From assembly GCA_023428245.1 (NCBI GenBank), contig JAEYYX010000084.1, forward strand, positions 119,184 to 183,183: DNA of 64,000 nt. Reading direction: 5' to 3'. Made by a program: the position numbers and the translations under genes. The notes below the pieces were generated by a model. The model was not told the origin of the DNA. It saw nothing but the letters and a program-made list of their open reading frames with translations, and did no database searches. This DNA is from Pseudomonadota bacterium (lineage in GTDB: Bacteria > Myxococcota_A > Polyangia > Polyangiales > Polyangiaceae). Positions 35,754-43,209 of this stretch are shown here, piece by piece; the first letter of the stretch is position 1; each line of letters begins with the position of its first letter.

Positions 35754-37531
35754 GTGCGGGTGGTGAACGTGGCCTTGAACTCTTCGGCAATGCCGTTCCC
35801 GACGAGATCTTTCACGCCGCCTGCGGGCAGGATGATCTCATAGGTCGTACCGGGCTCGAGCGGCTCGTTGGGCTCGAAATTCAAGACGCTCATCGTGACT
35901 CCGAAGGTTCCGGCGATGGGCTGGCCGCCGACCGGCCGTACGATGAAGCTGCGCGAGTCAATCGTGGCGAGCTCGATGTTGTCGGTGAAAGAAATGCCGA
36001 TGCGTGAGGTGAGGGCTTGCCCTGTTGCGCCGGCCTTTGGGATGACCCAATCGACGGCGGGGGGCGTGGTGTCGGGGTTCTTGTCGTGGACCGCGATCAC
36101 CGTGCCCGCGTACTTATTCGTCGCGGGCGAGAGCTGATCGTCGGACATGATGAGCAAGTTGCCGACGGCGATCGTGAACTGATCATCATTCTCCGACAGA
36201 TCGCGCCGTCCGTAGATGTCTCGGACGAACGTGAAATTGCCCATGTTGCTGACGTTGATCTTGGTCGCGCCGGGCTCGGGACGAATTCGCCCAGCGAACA
36301 TAAAGTCATCCTGGAAGCTCATGTACTCGAAGTAGCCTCCGGGCCTCGTACCGGGAACGAGCTGAATGTTGGCGGGGTTCGAGAGCACGTCGTAGACCCG
36401 GATCGGGTTCAAGAGATAGGCGTGGTGTCGATAGAAGGCCCCGATGTAGCTATCGGCTCCGGCTTCGCCGGGCGGAACCGTATCGAGCAAGACAGGGCTC
36501 GTGGGGTTCGAGATGTCGACGGTGGCGATACCCTTGTTGTTCTTCGGCGTCGTGACGACGAGAACGTTACCGATTGCGTAGAGTGGTCCTGCGTTGACGC
36601 CGCCGACGTTCGCCAGGCGACCGACGAGCTTGGCGTCTGTGGGATTCGAGGCGTCGATGACGTGCACGCCGGTGTCCGTGCCGCCGACGAAGAGGTGATT
36701 GCCCTGCCAGGAAAGGCCCCAGACTGCCGAGGTGAAGTCACCGAAGTTGATGCCCTGGATTTTGACGGTTTTGGCGAGCTTGGGCTCGGTGGCGCTCGTG
36801 ATGTCCCAGATATCGACGCCGTAGCCTTGGATCGTGGCGGCGTAGAGGCGATTGCCCTGCTTTGCGAAGGTGATCTGATGACCTTCGGCTTCGCGCGCAG
36901 GGTTATCGTCGGGGCTCGCCTTGTAAGAGACCTGCTTCGGCTTCGTAGGGTCGGAGATGTCGTACATCCAGAAGCGCGAGTTGCCGCTGATGACGAGGTA
37001 GCCGTTGACGACGGCTGGCTGATTGTGATGGTCGAGCACGAGGGTCGGCGAGATCAAGCCGGTGCGCCAGTCGCCTTTGTTCGACGGCAGGTTGCCCGAA
37101 TAGGGTTCGTTCGGAATGACGCCTTCGGGCTCCGCAGGCGGCAGGTCTTCCATGGCGCCACCGCTGCCCATGGGCGCTTCGCCTCCTGAGCCATCGCTCG
37201 CCCCGCCGGTCGCTCCCCCCGCCGAGGAGGCGCTCCCGGAAGAGGTCGGAGCGCCCCCAGCGCCGGCGTTTCCGCCTCCGCTCGCAGGTCCCCCACCGAG
37301 CGCGGCGGCGCCGCCCGAGCTGCCCGGCACGAGCCCGCCTGCTCCCGGGCCTCCTGCTCCGACCCCGCCGGTTCCAGGGGCTCCGCCGGACTCGCCGGAG
37401 AGCACAGTTCCCCCGGTTCCGTCACCATCCAGAGGACCGCCGTCGCTCGAACAGGCGGGGGCGAGAGCGAGCGCGAGGCCCAGAGAGAAGAGGCGGGGCG
37501 TCGAGTGGGAGAGCTTCACGGTTTTTTCCAT
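35750..37531 (-). CDS. LVIVD-type beta-propeller lipoprotein with a Big_5-like C-terminal domain
   Basis: 593 residues. The lipoprotein signal (LFSLGLALALAPAC) ends at Cys27, followed by a long Gly/Ser/Ala linker to about residue 125. The main body repeats LVIVD-type blades: NGYLVISGNSRFWMYDISDP, NRLYAATIQGYGVDIWDITS, NHLFVGGTDTGVHVIDASNP and NVLVVTTPKNNKGIATVDIS. The end (about 490-593) is an Ig-like domain (TPPAVDWVIPKAGATGQALT, NFEPNEPLEPGTTYEIILPA) of the kind called Big_5. The protein should sit on the cell surface as a multi-blade binding module. It is the first gene of a coupled pair with the cytochrome c protein, which suggests they work together. Confidence 0.8.
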   Translation of the reverse strand: MEKTVKLSHSTPRLFSLGLALALAPACSSDGGPLDGDGTGGTVLSGESGGAPGTGGVGAGGPGAGGLVPGSSGGAAALGGGPASGGGNAGAGGAPTSSGSASSAGGATGGASDGSGGEAPMGSGGAMEDLPPAEPEGVIPNEPYSGNLPSNKGDWRTGLISPTLVLDHHNQPAVVNGYLVISGNSRFWMYDISDPTKPKQVSYKASPDDNPAREAEGHQITFAKQGNRLYAATIQGYGVDIWDITSATEPKLAKTVKIQGINFGDFTSAVWGLSWQGNHLFVGGTDTGVHVIDASNPTDAKLVGRLANVGGVNAGPLYAIGNVLVVTTPKNNKGIATVDISNPTSPVLLDTVPPGEAGADSYIGAFYRHHAYLLNPIRVYDVLSNPANIQLVPGTRPGGYFEYMSFQDDFMFAGRIRPEPGATKINVSNMGNFTFVRDIYGRRDLSENDDQFTIAVGNLLIMSDDQLSPATNKYAGTVIAVHDKNPDTTPPAVDWVIPKAGATGQALTSRIGISFTDNIELATIDSRSFIVRPVGGQPIAGTFGVTMSVLNFEPNEPLEPGTTYEIILPAGGVKDLVGNGIAEEFKATFTTRT

Positions 37532-37749
37532 TCCTAGGGCCAGAGCCTGTCCGGGAGAGCAAACTCTCGGGGTGGTCCATGGTGAGTCGATGAGCAGCCG
37601 AGCGAGATGCGCGAGCGCCGATGTCTCCTAGCTTATTCGTACTGAACGACCGAAGGCAGCGGAGCCAAATGGGGCCTGTCCGGTGGAGATTTGAAGCTCC
37701 GAGAGAAAATCTCGGGCGCGTGCCGCCGGTCGACTCCCGGTATCGCGGC

Positions 37750-38046
37750 TTAGCGCGGGTCTCGGGCCAGGGTCCGAATTCGCCGATCTAGCCAAAAAAG
37801 GCTACCGGGAATCAAGGAGGCTCCGAACAGAAGGAGCGCGTCGCGCGCAGACCATCTCCGCTCGCTCTTCGCTTGGAGGAGAGCGAGGAGAAAACTCACG
37901 AACAGGAAACCGTGAACGCTGCCCGTCACCCGCACCGCCATCGGCATCCCGGCGAGATACTTGAGTGGCATCGCGACGAACACGAGCACCAAGTAGGAGA
38001 CGCCCTCGAGAAACACCACCGAACGGAGCACGCGCACCTCACTCAT
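37750..38046 (-). CDS. DUF3817-type small integral membrane protein
   Basis: 98 residues from the ATG at 38046, which overlaps the stop of the upstream gene by 4 bp; the longer frame to 38403 is a shadow. Three membrane segments are visible: VFLEGVSYLVLVFVAMPLKY, VHGFLFVSFLLALLQ and ALLLFGASLIPGSLFWLD. This fits DUF3817 (YdzA-like), including the E-G-x-S-Y-L motif and the V-H-G-x-L-F motif. The family is widespread and its job is not known; some members neighbour transport or stress genes. Here it is paired with another small membrane protein and they stand opposite a GlxA-family regulator. Confidence 0.75.
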   Translation of the reverse strand: MSEVRVLRSVVFLEGVSYLVLVFVAMPLKYLAGMPMAVRVTGSVHGFLFVSFLLALLQAKSERRWSARDALLLFGASLIPGSLFWLDRRIRTLARDPR

Positions 38047-38420
38047 CCGCCCATCCTCCCCCAAGTTGGGCGAAACACCATGCAGAGCAGCGTGAGCAGG
38101 AGAGCGCCGACGATCAAAGCGCTTTGCCCGGGGGTGACTCGCTCGGTCCTGCATGTGCGCACAAGGACCAGTTGGCCGAACGTCGAGCTCAAAAAACCTC
38201 CGAGGATCCAGGCTTCGCTGAGGGAAGTCCCTTGGTACAGAGTGAGCAGGTACCCGGCCCCCCAGGTCGAGAGGAGTGCTGGCGAGGCGAAGGAGTGGAC
38301 CGCTCTCTTGCGGAGCGACAGAGGGGCGGACGACAGGGCGATACCCACACCCGCACCGTAAGCCAGCACGGACACGAACTTGAGCAGACGGAGCAGCGCC
38401 CACGCATTCAGCAGTTCCAT
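38043..38420 (-). CDS. Small integral membrane protein, unknown function
   Basis: 125 residues from the ATG at 38420. Four likely membrane segments: LLKFVSVLAYGAGVGIALSS, PALLSTWGAGYLLTLYQ, AWILGGFLSSTFGQLVLV and SALIVGALLLTLLCMVF. The loops are short and basic (SLRKRAVHS, RTCRTERVTPG), fitting a cytoplasmic-positive topology. No family is certain. It is upstream of, and coupled to, the DUF3817-type gene. Both are divergent from the GlxA-family regulator across an intergenic region full of inverted repeats, so the regulator may control them. The unusually long frame upstream to 38774 is a shadow. Confidence 0.6.
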   Translation of the reverse strand: MELLNAWALLRLLKFVSVLAYGAGVGIALSSAPLSLRKRAVHSFASPALLSTWGAGYLLTLYQGTSLSEAWILGGFLSSTFGQLVLVRTCRTERVTPGQSALIVGALLLTLLCMVFRPTWGRMGG

Positions 38421-38459
38421 CGCTGAAACAGTAGGGGATTGGGGTGCCTTTTTTGAGGA

Positions 38460-38515
38460 GGCAGAAAGGACATTGAGCGATTGTTTTCTGCCAAGGTCCG
38501 AGATTGATGTCCTTT
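38460..38515. promoter_or_regulatory. Interleaved inverted repeats between small membrane genes and the GlxA-type gene
   Basis: GGCAGAAA (38460-38467) has its complement TTTCTGCC at 38485-38492, and AAAGGACAT (38465-38473) has its complement ATGTCCTTT at 38507-38515. GGCAGAAA recurs at 38547-38554. The paired arms sit between divergent genes, one of which encodes an AraC-type HTH protein, so they are candidate operators for that regulator. Binding is inferred. Confidence 0.4.
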
Positions 38516-38528
38516 TGAGTTCATAAAA

Positions 38529-39530
38529 ATGAACACGAATCCGGATGGCAGAAATCCGCATGTTAGGCAAAATACTGCCATGCACCGAATGGTCCTCCTC
38601 GCCTTCGACGGAGTTGTCGCGACGGACCTCGCGATCCCGGCGGATACCTTCGCCCAGGTGGAGCTCGCGGATGGGCGCCCCGGCTATCGCCTGAAGATCT
38701 GCGGAGTGAGGCGTCTTGTAGAGACCAGCGTTGGACGATTGGAAGTTCAAGAGGGACTCTCTGCCCTGCGTCACGCCGATACCGTGGTCGTCCCCGGCAT
38801 CGATCGCGCAAACCGCGTCGTCGATCCCCGCATCTTGCGGGCGATCCGCCAGGCGGCAAGGCGAGGAGCGCGCATCGCTTCGGTTTGCTCAGGAGCTCTT
38901 GTGCTCGCGCGGACCGGTCTGCTCGAAGGGAAGCGCGCCACGACTCATTGGGCTGCGGCGGAGGTGCTCGCCGAGCTCCACCCAGCGATTGAGGTCGATC
39001 CTATGGTGCTCTACGTCGACGGCGGCGACATCCTGACTTCCGCGGGCGGAATGGCGAGCCTCGACCTCTGCCTTCACATGATCCGTCGTGATTACGGCTC
39101 GGCCGTCGCCGCGGCTTCGGCGCGCAGAGCCGTCATGCCTCTCGAACGCAGCGGAGGACAAGCTCAGTTCATCCTGCAGAAGCCGCCGAGTTCGGGAGAG
39201 GGGGGCTCCCTCAGCAGGCTCCTCGAGTGGATGCAGAAGAACCTCGACGCTGATCTCAGGGTGGAGGCCTTGGCCCGCCGCGCAGCGATGAGCAATCGCT
39301 CCTTCGCTCGCCATTTCAAAGAACAGGTTGGAACCACGCCCGCCCGCTGGGTGACGACCGCGCGGGTGCGTCAGGCCCAGGTTCTACTCGAGACCACGGA
39401 GCTGCCCGTCGAGCGGGTCGGAGACGCCGTCGGGTTTGGCTCTGCGGCGGCTTTTCGCGCTCGGTTTCAGGAGCTCACGGGCGTGTCTCCCCTCGCGCAC
39501 AGGCGAACTTTTCGAGGCGTGGCGGCTTAG
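38529..39530 (+). CDS. GlxA-family regulator (DJ-1/PfpI domain plus AraC HTH)
   Basis: 333 residues. The first 190 form a DJ-1/PfpI-like domain: MVLLAFDGVVATDLAIPADT, a VVVPGIDRANRV strand and the nucleophile-elbow IASVCSGALVLARTGLLEG with a Cys. The C-terminal 100 residues are an AraC double helix-turn-helix: LRVEALARRAAMSNRSFARH and PVERVGDAVGFGSAAAFRAR. GlxA-type regulators usually sense a small molecule and control transport or catabolic genes. The ATG at 38529 is listed; Met18 (38580) starts the domain and is an alternative. It is divergent from two small membrane genes and may regulate them. Confidence 0.85.
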   Translation: MNTNPDGRNPHVRQNTAMHRMVLLAFDGVVATDLAIPADTFAQVELADGRPGYRLKICGVRRLVETSVGRLEVQEGLSALRHADTVVVPGIDRANRVVDPRILRAIRQAARRGARIASVCSGALVLARTGLLEGKRATTHWAAAEVLAELHPAIEVDPMVLYVDGGDILTSAGGMASLDLCLHMIRRDYGSAVAAASARRAVMPLERSGGQAQFILQKPPSSGEGGSLSRLLEWMQKNLDADLRVEALARRAAMSNRSFARHFKEQVGTTPARWVTTARVRQAQVLLETTELPVERVGDAVGFGSAAAFRARFQELTGVSPLAHRRTFRGVAA

Positions 39531-39543
39531 TGCAGGTCCCGAA

Positions 39544-39924
39544 TCATACTTCTGCCCGCGCGAACTGGAGCCGCTTGTGCCAGAGCCAGTAGTTGAGAAG
39601 GACGATGCCGGCGGCGAACACGACGAAAAGAATTCTCGGATCGAATCCGGAGACCATGATGGCGGAGTAGATAGCGCCGACAAGGTCGATGACGAGGCCA
39701 GCGTAGGCCCACTCCTTGAGGCGCCGAAGCTGCGGCAGGACGACTACGAGACAGCCGAGCAACTTCGCCACGCCCAGGAAGGGCAGCAGGTACTCGGGAT
39801 AACCGAGTTGCTGGAAGACCTCGACCCAGTCGGGAGTCTTCATGACGTTCATGATCGCTCCCGGGACGAAGAAGAAGAGAACGAGACCGGTCGTGATCCA
39901 GTAGAAGACGGTGAGCTTTCTCAT
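39544..39924 (-). CDS. DoxX-family integral membrane protein
   Basis: 126 residues, four membrane segments: FYWITTGLVLFFFVPGAIMN, LPFLGVAKLLGCLVVVLPQL, WAYAGLVIDLVGAIYSAIMV and RILFVVFAAGIVLLNYWLWH. The motifs G-V-A-K-L-L-G and K-E-W-A-Y-A-G-L fit the DoxX/DoxD-like membrane family, whose best-known members are part of quinone-linked or thiosulfate oxidoreductase systems; most small members have unknown roles. It is convergent with the GlxA-family gene (13 bp apart) and lies downstream of a lipoprotein gene on the same strand, with 185 bp between in which nothing else is recognised. Confidence 0.82.
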   Translation of the reverse strand: MRKLTVFYWITTGLVLFFFVPGAIMNVMKTPDWVEVFQQLGYPEYLLPFLGVAKLLGCLVVVLPQLRRLKEWAYAGLVIDLVGAIYSAIMVSGFDPRILFVVFAAGIVLLNYWLWHKRLQFARAEV

Positions 39925-40109
39925 TGCTATATGTCCGAGGAGCTCCTTGCCGCTCGGAGCCGCATCCTACGCTCCTGGTTGCCCGGGAGAAACCGGGAAG
40001 GTGCTCGGACGATGCGCCCCGAGAAGACAGCCCAGTCGCAACGCGCTGCGGCCGAGCCTATGGCCTCGGGCGAGTCCCTCGGCGCCTGCCGAGCGCTCGG
40101 GCGGTACCT

Positions 40110-40544
40110 TTAGGAGCGGAAACGCCAGAGGGTTCTTTCGATGTCTACGGCGAGGTTCTGAACCCAGGAATTGTAGTTCGCGTGGATCCAGGTGCGCCCT
40201 GTGGAGTCGCTTGAATACTTCAGGTTCGAGCTGTCGGCGTAGGCGATTTGGATCGAGGTAGCACTATAGTAGATCCGAACCGTGGCCGAGTGGCCGCGAA
40301 CGAACAGCATTGCCTCCATGAGTCCGGGCTGGAGTACACGGGTTTGCCAGCCGCGCCCAGCGGCGCCCTGCTGGATCGCCGCCTCGACAGTCTCGACCGG
40401 AAGTGTCGCGAAGGACATCGGCTGTGGCGAGTGGATCGGAGCGGTCCGGGAGCAGGAGAGGGTCAGGAGCGAGAGGAGGACCAAGAGAGTTCCCCACCCT
40501 CGGAGCGTGCGCATCGCGGTGTACATGACCGAGGACCGTATCAC
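40110..40544 (-). CDS. Conserved small lipoprotein, unknown function
   Basis: 144 residues from ATG 40544; ATG at 40526 or 40514 would give a more usual signal (RGWGTLLVLLSLLTLSC). The mature protein has the look of a widespread envelope lipoprotein type: PVETVEAAIQQGAAGRGWQT, LQPGLMEAMLFVRGHSATVR, SIQIAYADSSNLKY and HANYNSWVQNLAVDIERTL. The pairing of a YxxSxSxxIxYxxSxNLKY strand with HxNYNxWVxNL is what I recognise; the function of these proteins is not known. There is no clear partner gene. It is divergent from the short leader and RlmM-like gene. Confidence 0.68.
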   Translation of the reverse strand: MIRSSVMYTAMRTLRGWGTLLVLLSLLTLSCSRTAPIHSPQPMSFATLPVETVEAAIQQGAAGRGWQTRVLQPGLMEAMLFVRGHSATVRIYYSATSIQIAYADSSNLKYSSDSTGRTWIHANYNSWVQNLAVDIERTLWRFRS

Positions 40545-40602
40545 GAATCCGGGAGTCGCCGAGCCCGATCCTCGGCGATTCGGCTTGGCCTAACGCCGAT
40601 TT

Positions 40603-40710
40603 GATGCAGCTCGCTTTCGTCGGCGCAAAGAAGCATCGACGGGCCCTCATCATTGGCTGTGGGGATGGCGTGACTGTGCAGAAACATTGTCGTCGTGGCG
40701 ACGCGGGCTG
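40603..40710 (+). CDS. Possible 35-codon leader peptide upstream of the RlmM-like gene
   Basis: A short frame from ATG 40603 to TGA 40710 reads MQLAFVGAKKHRRALIIGCG and continues DGVTVQKHCRRGDAG. It has no good Shine-Dalgarno. It ends 6 bp before a strong terminator hairpin and 76 bp before the RlmM-like gene. Its codons 14-16 overlap a 7-base stretch (40644-40650) complementary to the first arm of that hairpin. It could be a leader peptide for attenuation, or a chance frame. The basic, Arg-rich C-terminal part (KKHRR, CRRGD) is unusual. Confidence is low because there is no ribosome site and no comparison. Confidence 0.3.
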
Positions 40711-40716
40711 ACGAAT

Positions 40717-40752
40717 GAGGGAGGCGTTCGGCTCCCTCGCTCGCTTTTTTTC
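40717..40752 (+). terminator. Intrinsic terminator just upstream of the RlmM-like gene (attenuator candidate)
   Basis: A perfect 7-bp stem GAGGGAG / CTCCCTC (40717-40723, 40732-40738) is followed by a T-run at 40745-40751. It points along the plus strand, but no plus-strand gene ends before it: both upstream genes run the other way. It stands 35 bp before the RlmM-like start. ATGAGGG at 40715-40721 could instead pair with CCCTCAT at 40644-40650, which would disrupt the hairpin. Confidence 0.65.
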
Positions 40753-40786
40753 GCGGGGCGGCTAGTTTCCCGGGAGCGAGAACTCG

Positions 40787-41944
40787 ATGGTGTCGGATTT
40801 GATTTGGGCAGCGGCCGACGCGACGGACGCCCTCGAGCGGGAGTTTGCGACGCTCGGGATAGAGCCGCGTGAGGTGGACGAGGGGCTTTTCGCTCTGCCG
40901 GAGCCGGAAGCGGGCGGAAGACGCATGCGGCCTCGGTTCGTTTTCTCGCGACAAGTCCTACCAGGGGCCACCGAGGTGCACGCTGAGTCGATTCGCGCCT
41001 TTGCCCGGGCCATTGTGGACGCAATCGTCGGAGTTTTTCCCGACGGGGCTCCTTGGTCCCTGCACGTCGTTCCTTTCGAGCCGGTGGCGCGGGGCACGAG
41101 CCTCGGAGCACGCGCTTCCCATCGTCTGGTGCGCGCCGAGCGACCGTCCGAAGCGGAGAACCGGAAGGGCAGGGTTCCATGGGCGCGCTGTTCCTTCATC
41201 GAGGAGGCTGTCGTCGAGCTCCTCAGCGAGCGGCGGCGTCACCTTCTGCGTGCGCGGAGGACCGACAGCCGTCATTTCAAGAGCGATGAGTCGCTCGTGC
41301 AGCTCCTCTTGGTCGAACCGGAGCGGGGCTTTCTTTCGATCGCGAAGGCTCCTTGGCCCCACGAACATCGGCACCAGCTCTCTTTTTTCCCCGGTGGAAA
41401 AGCTCCCGTCGCCGTCGACAAGAGGCCACCGAGCCGCGCCTTTGCCAAGCTCATCGAAGCGGAGGAGCGCATGGGCCGTCACATCGCCGTGGGGGAAACC
41501 GTTGTCGACCTCGGGGCGGCGCCGGGGAGCTGGACCTTTGTGGCTATTGAGCGAGGAGCCCGTGTCGTCTCCGTCGATCGCTCGGAGCTGCGGGCCGATC
41601 TCGTCGCGCATCCTCACGTGCGCTTCGTGCGAGGGGACGCGTATCGCTTCGAACCGGAGGACCCCGTCGATTGGCTCATCTGTGACGTGATCGCCCGGGC
41701 TGAACGCTCGGCGGAGCTCCTCTTGAAATGGCTCCGGCGCGGGAATTGTCGCCACTTCGTCGTCACTCTGAAGGTGGACGACGAAGCGCCGGGCACTCTC
41801 CTTCATAGCCTTGCGACAGACCTGTCGGAGCTGAGCGATGATTTTTGGCTTCAGAAACTGACGGCCAACAAGAAGGAAGTTTGCGCTTTCGGAAGCGCTC
41901 GTTCAGTGCGCGAGGAAGCTCGGCTTAGAACTCGAAGAGAATGA
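40787..41944 (+). CDS. RlmM-like / FtsJ-type rRNA 2'-O-methyltransferase
   Basis: 385 residues. The C-terminal Rossmann domain has the FtsJ/RlmM signatures: a K in RAFAKLIEAEERMGR, the SAM-binding VVDLGAAPGSWTFVAIERGA, SVDRS after strand 2, DWLICDVIARAERSAELLLK with the catalytic Asp, and HFVVTLKVDD with the second Lys. That K-D-K set fits 2'-O-ribose methylation. The N-terminal part (about 1-200) contains a THUMP-like region (VPFEPVARGTSLGARASHRL) for RNA binding. RlmM of E. coli methylates C2498 of 23S rRNA; the same target is inferred, not shown. A terminator hairpin stands just upstream. The stop overlaps the convergent solute-binding gene by 20 bp. Confidence 0.8.
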   Translation: MVSDLIWAAADATDALEREFATLGIEPREVDEGLFALPEPEAGGRRMRPRFVFSRQVLPGATEVHAESIRAFARAIVDAIVGVFPDGAPWSLHVVPFEPVARGTSLGARASHRLVRAERPSEAENRKGRVPWARCSFIEEAVVELLSERRRHLLRARRTDSRHFKSDESLVQLLLVEPERGFLSIAKAPWPHEHRHQLSFFPGGKAPVAVDKRPPSRAFAKLIEAEERMGRHIAVGETVVDLGAAPGSWTFVAIERGARVVSVDRSELRADLVAHPHVRFVRGDAYRFEPEDPVDWLICDVIARAERSAELLLKWLRRGNCRHFVVTLKVDDEAPGTLLHSLATDLSELSDDFWLQKLTANKKEVCAFGSARSVREEARLRTRRE

Positions 41945-43007
41945 GGCCGAGCGCGGGATGAAACCCCTCCGTTGTCCCGGGCTCGGGAGGCTTCGAGTTG
42001 TCGATGATCTTGTAGTTGTCAGGGATGGCCTGCCAGCTTTCGTAGGCTTGACCCTCGATGATGAAGCGGGGAGCGCCGCTCCGCTTCCCGCCGGCGACTT
42101 GGTAGCTCCGAAGCGGAGGCTCCGATCCGAGTCCAGGGCCGCTCGCGACGAGCTCGAGCTCACCGTCGCCATCGATGTCCGTGGCGATCCAGCGCACGCC
42201 GAGGATCCGGTTGTAGGTTCCGTCCCGGCCGAGCTCGAGGAGCGCTTGGTTCACGCGGGCGATGATCTCGGGAGCCCCGGGCAGCTCCTTGCGAAGGCCA
42301 AAATGAAGGGTGCGCCGCAGCAATGGCGTCGTGCCCGCTACGAGCAGGAGCTCAGCCTTCTTCGCCTGGGCTGTGAAGAGGTGGTGGACGAGGAGCTCGT
42401 CGAGCAGGACGTAGTCGAGCTCTCCGCGCAAGAGCTTGCGCAGGTTCGCTTCATCGTCCGGGCCTCGCTGGAAGTCGACGCCCGGGACACCTTCGACTGC
42501 GGGTCCGTAGCCGTAGTTCTCGACGATGCCTACCTTCTTGCCCTTCAGATCTTCGAGCCGCTCGGGGGAGACGTTGGCGCCGAGGCGGCCCACGAGCATG
42601 AGCCGGTTTTCAAGGTAGGGCTCGGAGTAGAGGAGGAATTTCTCGCGCTCGGGTGTCTTCCAGAGCGCCTCTGAGCCATCGAAGCGCCCTTGTTGAATGC
42701 CTTCGATCGCGTCCCCGAAGTCGACCATGGAGGTCTGATGGGCGACGTTTGCGCGCGCGAGCGCCTCATGGACTAGGTCGAGGGCCAAGTGGGGTTTGCC
42801 CGGCTCATCGGTGTAAGGAGCCCAGACGCTGGAGGCGAGGGCGAGGGTCACGCTTTCGGGAGTCTGCCGGAGGGGCGCGCTTTCAGGGCCCGTGGTGGGG
42901 GCAGTCGCGGATGCAGCCTCGGGACCAGAGTTCTTGCAGGCGGAGGCAGCCGCGAGGAGCGTGGCGAGAGCGAGAGCACGGCGGAGGCCGCCCAATGCGA
43001 GAAACAT
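41925..43007 (-). CDS. SBP_bac_3-type periplasmic solute-binding lipoprotein with a calcium-loop tail
   Basis: 360 residues. The signal (ALALATLLAAASAC) ends in Cys24. The body has the family-3 solute-binding pattern used for amino acids: LALASSVWAPYTDEPGKPH, FDGSEALWKTPEREKFLLYS, the hinge LEDLKGKKVGIVENYGYGPA and LRGELDYVLLDELLVHHLF. The last 90 residues are odd for the family: a TDIDGDGELELVASGPG loop of the FG-GAP/calcium type and a proline-rich tail. No ABC permease or ATPase is adjacent, so it may feed a distant transporter or serve as a sensor. It is convergent with, and overlaps by 20 bp, the RlmM-like gene. Confidence 0.75.
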   Translation of the reverse strand: MFLALGGLRRALALATLLAAASACKNSGPEAASATAPTTGPESAPLRQTPESVTLALASSVWAPYTDEPGKPHLALDLVHEALARANVAHQTSMVDFGDAIEGIQQGRFDGSEALWKTPEREKFLLYSEPYLENRLMLVGRLGANVSPERLEDLKGKKVGIVENYGYGPAVEGVPGVDFQRGPDDEANLRKLLRGELDYVLLDELLVHHLFTAQAKKAELLLVAGTTPLLRRTLHFGLRKELPGAPEIIARVNQALLELGRDGTYNRILGVRWIATDIDGDGELELVASGPGLGSEPPLRSYQVAGGKRSGAPRFIIEGQAYESWQAIPDNYKIIDNSKPPEPGTTEGFHPALGLILFEF

Positions 43008-43209
43008 ACATCGGTGGTATCATGCTTCGCCGGACGCGTCGTGGCCGACAGTGGGCGGGAACCACCCCAATCGCGAGGTTTCCTTCGTGTATGTCGCGTG
43101 TGTGCGGTGGCCTTCCGAATTCTGAGGCAGTGGAGCGCCGGGAATTTTTCGTCCGAGGAGGGCTCAGCGCGCTCCGGGTGAGCGCAAATTCGTGGTACCG
43201 GGCGAGAGC

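Noticed and set aside
37676..37746. tRNA-like segment with a T-arm-like GGTCGACTCC
   Set aside because: No acceptor stem or D-arm can be formed and there is no matching anticodon arm; only one small hairpin (37699-37715) is real.
41958..42674. Plus-strand frame of 238 residues opposite the solute-binding gene
   Set aside because: No domain motif; the minus strand shows a lipoprotein signal and family-3 binding-protein motifs.
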